From contig JAJTYM010000034.1 in the NCBI GenBank assembly GCA_021463345.1, positions 1 to 38,074 of the forward strand: DNA of 38,074 bases, read 5' to 3'. A program made the translations under genes and the position numbers. The stretch is from Pseudobdellovibrionaceae bacterium. Its GTDB lineage: Bacteria > Bdellovibrionota > Bdellovibrionia > Bdellovibrionales > JAMPXM01. The notes beneath the pieces were generated by a model. The model made no database searches and was not told where the DNA came from. It saw nothing but the letters and a program-made list of their open reading frames with translations. Positions 34,505-38,074 of the stretch are shown here, in pieces. Position 1 is the first letter of the stretch. Every line of letters begins with the position of its first letter.

Positions 34505-35338
34505 TCAAGACGAGACGATCCGCGCGGACGACAGGACCTTGTCGAGGAAAAACCTCTTCGACTGCGTCTCGCCCGGCCCCACTCCCACGAAGAAATCCCC
34601 GTCGAGGCTGCGCACGACGCCGATCGGTTTGATCCGACGTTTTTGCCCCGGCTTCGAGCCGCCCGCGTAGACGAATTCGACGTCCGATCCTTCGCGCGAG
34701 GCCTGAACGAGCGCTCCGACTTCGTCTTTGTCCTCGAGCTCCCGCATCGAGAACCGCCGCCAATGCAAGGCGCCGCCCTGCGCCTGGAAAACGCGCGCCA
34801 GCGTCGGGGCGGGCTCCATCCTCTCCATGCACCTGATCGCGACCCCGAGGCAGGCCTTGGCGTCGTCATGGGCCCGGTGGGCCGCGCCCCGCTCCAAGCC
34901 CAGGAACCCGATCAAGGTCTGCAAACGGTGGTTGCCGCTTTCAGGGATCATCTCGCGCGACAACAGGCTCGAGCAGATCACCGGCTCCGCCGGCAGCGCG
35001 AGCCCGGCGCGTTCGAACTCCACCGCGATGAAACCGAGATCGAACGGGGCGTGGTGCGCGATCGGGACGGCGCCGGCGAGGAACGCGTGGAACTCGCCGA
35101 TCCTTTCGGCGATCGCCGGCGCGGCGGCGACCATCTCGTTGGTGATGCCGTGGATCTTGATGACCTCTTCGCCCATGGGGCGCGAGGGTTTGACGAGCGT
35201 CGAGAAGGTGTCGATGACCTTCCCCCCGCGCCATTTCACGCCCGCGATCTCGCAGATCTCCGCGGTCAGGGGGTATTTACCGGTGGTTTCGGTGTCGAAA
35301 CCCACGAAGGTCAGGTCGGTCCAAGCGGTGTCGAGCAT
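34505..35338 (-). CDS. DnaQ-type 3'-5' exonuclease with a C-terminal WYL-like domain
   Basis: The product is 277 aa. The DEDDh exonuclease domain (1-175) has ExoI D15-x-E17 in FDTETTG, ExoII D100 in AHHAPFDLGFI, and ExoIII H154 and D159 in HRAHDDA, all catalytic residues. Residues about 203-273 resemble a WYL domain: VEFVYAGG, then RRIKPIGVVRSLDGDFFVGVG and KRFFLDKVL, the pattern that binds nucleic acid or small ligands in bacterial regulators. The fusion could serve DNA repair, RNA turnover or a ligand-sensing nuclease. It is cytoplasmic. It follows motB on the same strand after 68 bases and may be in that operon. It is not the replicative epsilon subunit judging by the extra domain. Confidence 0.85.
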   Translation of the reverse strand: MLDTAWTDLTFVGFDTETTGKYPLTAEICEIAGVKWRGGKVIDTFSTLVKPSRPMGEEVIKIHGITNEMVAAAPAIAERIGEFHAFLAGAVPIAHHAPFDLGFIAVEFERAGLALPAEPVICSSLLSREMIPESGNHRLQTLIGFLGLERGAAHRAHDDAKACLGVAIRCMERMEPAPTLARVFQAQGGALHWRRFSMRELEDKDEVGALVQASREGSDVEFVYAGGSKPGQKRRIKPIGVVRSLDGDFFVGVGPGETQSKRFFLDKVLSSARIVSS

Positions 35339-35406
35339 CCGCCAGTCTTACCACGGGGAACGCCTCCGACCAACCCCGCCGGCGACCGGGGCCGTCGGCC
35401 CGCCCG

Positions 35407-36312
35407 TCAGCGGCCTTTGGACTGGGGCTTGCGCTTTTTACCGGAGACCGACTTGACGAAATTCTCATAGACCGACTTGTCGGCGTCTTTGGAACCGAAG
35501 ACGTCGTCGGCCAGAGGGCGCGGCTTGCGGCCGTCCGAGAGGACTTTCTTCTGCTTGATCTCGAACCGGATCAGCCCGCCGATCGCGCGGTTGGCGCCGG
35601 GGCCGCGATCGTCCCGTTTGCTCGCGAACCGGGCGATCAGGTCGGCCGACTCGTTCTCCAGCGACGCTTCGATCTTGCGCGAAAGCAGGTCGGCGCGCGC
35701 GCCGGCCACTTTCTTGGCGAGCGCGGCCTCCTGCCCCTCGACCGACTCGTTGTAGACGATCGACGTCACGATCAGGTCCGAGTCCTCGAGGCCCGTGATC
35801 ACGCCCTTGAGTTTCTCCATGATGGGGACGAACTGGCCGGCCGGGACCGCCTTGCCCTTCTCGAAGAGGTACGTGTCGGGGATCTCGAACGTGACGGCGT
35901 CGCCGCTCACCTCGACGTCCTCGGCGACGTCCCCCAATTGATCGGCGAGGAACGCGAGGACGACCTTCTTCATGCCCATGCCCATCACGTTGGGCGTCTT
36001 GTCTATGGGGTCGAGAAAGGTCCTCAGCGTTTCCAGGGGCTCGTTGATGAGGTCGAGGAAGAGTTTCTCTAGCGTGAGTTCGACGCCGTAGTTGGAGAAG
36101 TTGTACTCGATCACCGAAGGCGTGGAGAAGTAATCCGCGATGTTCTCCTTCTGCGCGGCCGACGACGTGTTGAGCAGCCACATGACGAGGAAAAAGCACA
36201 TCATGGCCGTCATGAAGTCGGCGAAGGCGACTTTCCAGGCGCCGCCGTGGGCGCCGCCGGCGACCACGGTGATCTTCTTGATGACGATAGGTGCCTTCTT
36301 ATCGGCTGCCAT
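35407..36312 (-). CDS. motB: Flagellar stator protein MotB
   Basis: The product is 301 aa. [25 protein letters not shown] (about 23-47, read in parts) is the single MotB membrane helix with the proton-binding D32. [11 protein letters not shown] after it matches the plug region. The C-terminal part corresponds to the OmpA-like peptidoglycan-binding domain (about 140-255), with [14 protein letters not shown] at its start. The usual GHTD-type motif is replaced by IVYNES, and the NxxLSxxRA motif is only partly kept ([13 protein letters not shown]). MotB with MotA forms the proton channel that drives flagellar rotation and normally anchors to the wall. It starts 30 bases after motA, with AGGA before the ATG at 36312. 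Confidence 0.92.
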   Translation of the reverse strand: MAADKKAPIVIKKITVVAGGAHGGAWKVAFADFMTAMMCFFLVMWLLNTSSAAQKENIADYFSTPSVIEYNFSNYGVELTLEKLFLDLINEPLETLRTFLDPIDKTPNVMGMGMKKVVLAFLADQLGDVAEDVEVSGDAVTFEIPDTYLFEKGKAVPAGQFVPIMEKLKGVITGLEDSDLIVTSIVYNESVEGQEAALAKKVAGARADLLSRKIEASLENESADLIARFASKRDDRGPGANRAIGGLIRFEIKQKKVLSDGRKPRPLADDVFGSKDADKSVYENFVKSVSGKKRKPQSKGR

Positions 36313-36342
36313 GCCAAATCCTCGCCGCCCGGGACGCCCCCG

Positions 36343-37200
36343 TCACGCGGCCTTCTTGCTCTTCGTGGCCGTGTCCATCTCGGTGAACGTCGGGCGCACG
36401 TCCGGGTAAATCGTGCGGCGCGCGGTCTCGACGCAAACCAGCGGTGGCGCCCCCCGCTGCAAAGCGACCAACGCGGTCTTGATGACGACGAGGTATTTGC
36501 CCTCGGCTTCGAGGTCGCGGGTCATCTTGCTCGCGGTCGGGCCGACGAAGCCGTAACACGCCAAAACCCCCATGAACGTGCCGACGAGGGCGGCGGCGAC
36601 GGACATGCCGATGACTTCCGTGCCCTCGTTCAGCTTGCCCATCGTGATGACGACGCCCAAGACGGCGGCGACGATCCCCAGCCCCGGGAGGGCCTCGGCC
36701 ACGGCGTTGATGGCGTGCGCGGCGTTGTGCTCTTCCTCGTGCATGACCTTGATGTCGGCGTCGAGAAGGTCGTCGACGTCGTACTGGCTCAGATCGGCCG
36801 AGAGGGTGATCTTCATCGTGTCGCAGAGGAAGTGCACGGCGTGGTGGTTCTTGAGGAACGAAGGGTACGTCTTGAAGATCTCGGACTTCTCCGGCTCCTC
36901 GATGTGGCGTTCGACCGCCTGCGGGCCGTCTTTGCGGAAAATCTGGAAAAGCTGGAAGAGCATCTGCAGCAGGTCGAGGTATTCCTGCTTGCCGGGCCCT
37001 TTGCCGAGCCAGGCGTGGATGACCTTCTTGATCGCCATCTTGATCGTCGAAACGGGGTTGGCGACGATGAGCGCGCCGAGCGCGGCGCCGCCGATGATGA
37101 GGACTTCCGTCGGCTGGATCAGAACGTGGATTTTACCGTGGTGCGCGATGTACCCGCCCAGGACGCAGGCGACCACGACGATCATTCCAACTATGCCCAT
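36343..37200 (-). CDS. motA: Flagellar stator protein MotA
   Basis: The product is 285 aa, normal for MotA, with four membrane segments (about 2-20, 30-48, 168-188, 200-220). The conserved prolines are at P172 in LPGLGIVAAVLGVV and P221 in FVGPTASKM, almost the same positions as in E. coli (P173, P222). The cytoplasmic loop carries the charged part (RKDGPQAVERHIEEPEKS) that contacts the rotor protein FliG. MotA and MotB form the proton-driven stator in the inner membrane. It is the first gene of the minus-strand set motA-motB-exonuclease. Its start at 37200 has GAGGAGAA upstream. No other flagellar gene is in the window. Confidence 0.96.
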   Translation of the reverse strand: MGIVGMIVVVACVLGGYIAHHGKIHVLIQPTEVLIIGGAALGALIVANPVSTIKMAIKKVIHAWLGKGPGKQEYLDLLQMLFQLFQIFRKDGPQAVERHIEEPEKSEIFKTYPSFLKNHHAVHFLCDTMKITLSADLSQYDVDDLLDADIKVMHEEEHNAAHAINAVAEALPGLGIVAAVLGVVITMGKLNEGTEVIGMSVAAALVGTFMGVLACYGFVGPTASKMTRDLEAEGKYLVVIKTALVALQRGAPPLVCVETARRTIYPDVRPTFTEMDTATKSKKAA

Positions 37201-37338
37201 GAGTTCTCCTCAAGCGTGCTATTCGGAGGCAGGGCGCCGCGAATTGACCGAATACGCGGATGGAAAGGCAAAACTCGACCTCGGTCGCGCGCGCCCGGGC
37301 TTGCGCCGGTCCGGGTCGGGCGATAAGACGGAACGCGG

Positions 37339-38074
37339 ATGCTGAAACGGGCGATCTTCCTCCACGGCCTCAACACTTACGGCGACGACGACCTGCACAT
37401 CGGGCCGGTCCGCCTCGGACCCATGCGCGCGCCGTGGGAGAGGGCGCTGCTCGAGCGCGGCTGGGACGTGCTCGCGCCGGAGGGCTTCGGTTCGCATGAT
37501 CCCGTCGCGCAAGCGCGCGAAACGGTCCCGCTCCTCGAGGCCCGCGGCTGGCTCGGCGGCGGCCGGCTTTGCGCCGTCGGGCACTCGACCGGCGGCCTGA
37601 CCGCGCGGGCCCTGGCGAAACTCCTGGGGCCGGGCATCGCCGCTCTCGTCACGGTGGGCACGCCCCACCGCGGCACGGACGCCGCGAGCTTCGCGCGCGC
37701 GCTCGACGACGAATGGCCCGTTCTCGCCGCGGCCCTGCGCGCCGCCGGGTACGACACGAGAAAGCGCTCCGGGACCTTCGCGCTGTTCACCCCCGCGGCC
37801 GCAGCCGCGTTCGACCGGGAACATCCGGAGCCCGAGGAAACCGCGTGCGCCCACGCCCTCTGCGAAACGTCCGCGAGCGAAGTCAGCTGGCCGCTCGTGC
37901 CCCTCTACGCCCGATTGCACGCGAGGCCCGGATCACGCGATCGTTCCGACGGATTCATTCACTCCGAAAGCCAAGCTTTCGGCCGCCGTCTGGGCACGTA
38001 CCGCCTGGATCATTTCGAGAACCTCGGTTTCGCCGTCAAAGCGCGCGCGTCGAATCGCCGCCGCGCGCAAGCCG
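37339..38074 (+). CDS. Lipase-like alpha/beta hydrolase (truncated by the window end)
   Basis: The frame runs from ATG 37339 without a stop to the last base, at least 245 residues. The N-terminus RAIFLHGLNTYGDDDL gives the oxyanion strand, with no signal peptide. GHSTGG with S83 is the nucleophile elbow, followed by VGTPHRGTDAA, typical of triacylglycerol lipases and related esterases. RSDGFIHSESQAFG gives D204 and DHFENLG gives H225, completing a Ser-Asp-His triad. The substrate is unknown, with a lipid or thioester ester bond the most likely target. It is divergent from motA; the 138 bases between should hold both promoters. The true C-terminus lies outside the window. Confidence 0.85.
   Translation, partial: MLKRAIFLHGLNTYGDDDLHIGPVRLGPMRAPWERALLERGWDVLAPEGFGSHDPVAQARETVPLLEARGWLGGGRLCAVGHSTGGLTARALAKLLGPGIAALVTVGTPHRGTDAASFARALDDEWPVLAAALRAAGYDTRKRSGTFALFTPAAAAAFDREHPEPEETACAHALCETSASEVSWPLVPLYARLHARPGSRDRSDGFIHSESQAFGRRLGTYRLDHFENLGFAVKARASNRRRAQA

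Overview
The window is GC-rich chromosomal DNA from a Gram-negative, probably flagellated bacterium. Several points fit the Bdellovibrionota (Bdellovibrio and relatives): many lipoproteins and secreted proteins of unknown function, two subtilisin-like proteases, an oomycete-elicitor-type transglutaminase, two transglycosylase-like proteins, a PBP4, and an ileS-lspA-lgt cluster. This placement is an inference from gene content; no rRNA or other marker gene is present to prove it. I saw no tRNA, rRNA, CRISPR array, prophage or transposase.

Layout. 1-976: no convincing gene, but two DnaA-box-like sites. 977-8078 (+): a conserved-looking hypothetical protein, ileS, lspA, lgt, a secreted SLT-fold protein and a small secreted protein, closely spaced or overlapping, so probably one transcription unit or two. 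The core is isoleucyl-tRNA synthetase plus the two enzymes that mature lipoproteins. 8251-9747 (+): a proline-rich secreted protein and a likely lipoprotein, closed by a clear terminator. 9834-9927: a perfect 45-bp inverted repeat (REPIN- or MITE-like). 9948-16555 (+): a two-gene unit of an 1097-aa exported protein of unknown function, translationally coupled to an 1104-aa subtilase. 16574-18130 (-): a convergent second subtilase, a predicted lipoprotein.

18681-21356 (-): a transglutaminase-elicitor-like protein and a lipoprotein ending in a very long Gln/Asp/Glu and (KDEG)15 tail, separated by hairpins with T-tracts. 21842-22870 (+): another lipoprotein. 22900-24432 (-): a sigma-54 activator whose receiver domain seems to lack the phospho-accepting Asp. 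24710-26332 (+): a FAD oxidoreductase fused to a Rieske domain. 26335-27390 (-): a J-domain-like protein. 27496-30860 (-): dacB and an MltD-like transglycosylase, a cell-wall pair, divergent from an oligopeptide-binding lipoprotein (30977-32554, +). 32732-33163 (+): a small secreted protein. 33422-34501 (+): a second signal peptidase II carrying two extra membrane segments and a HAMP domain, the most unusual gene here. 34505-37200 (-): motA, motB and a DnaQ-type exonuclease fused to a WYL-like domain. 37339 to the window end (+): a truncated lipase-like alpha/beta hydrolase.

Taken together, the genes centre on the cell envelope: lipoprotein maturation (lspA, lgt, the LspA-HAMP protein), many lipoprotein clients, peptidoglycan remodelling (SLT protein, MltD-like, DacB), exported proteases and a possible protein cross-linker, plus the flagellar stator.
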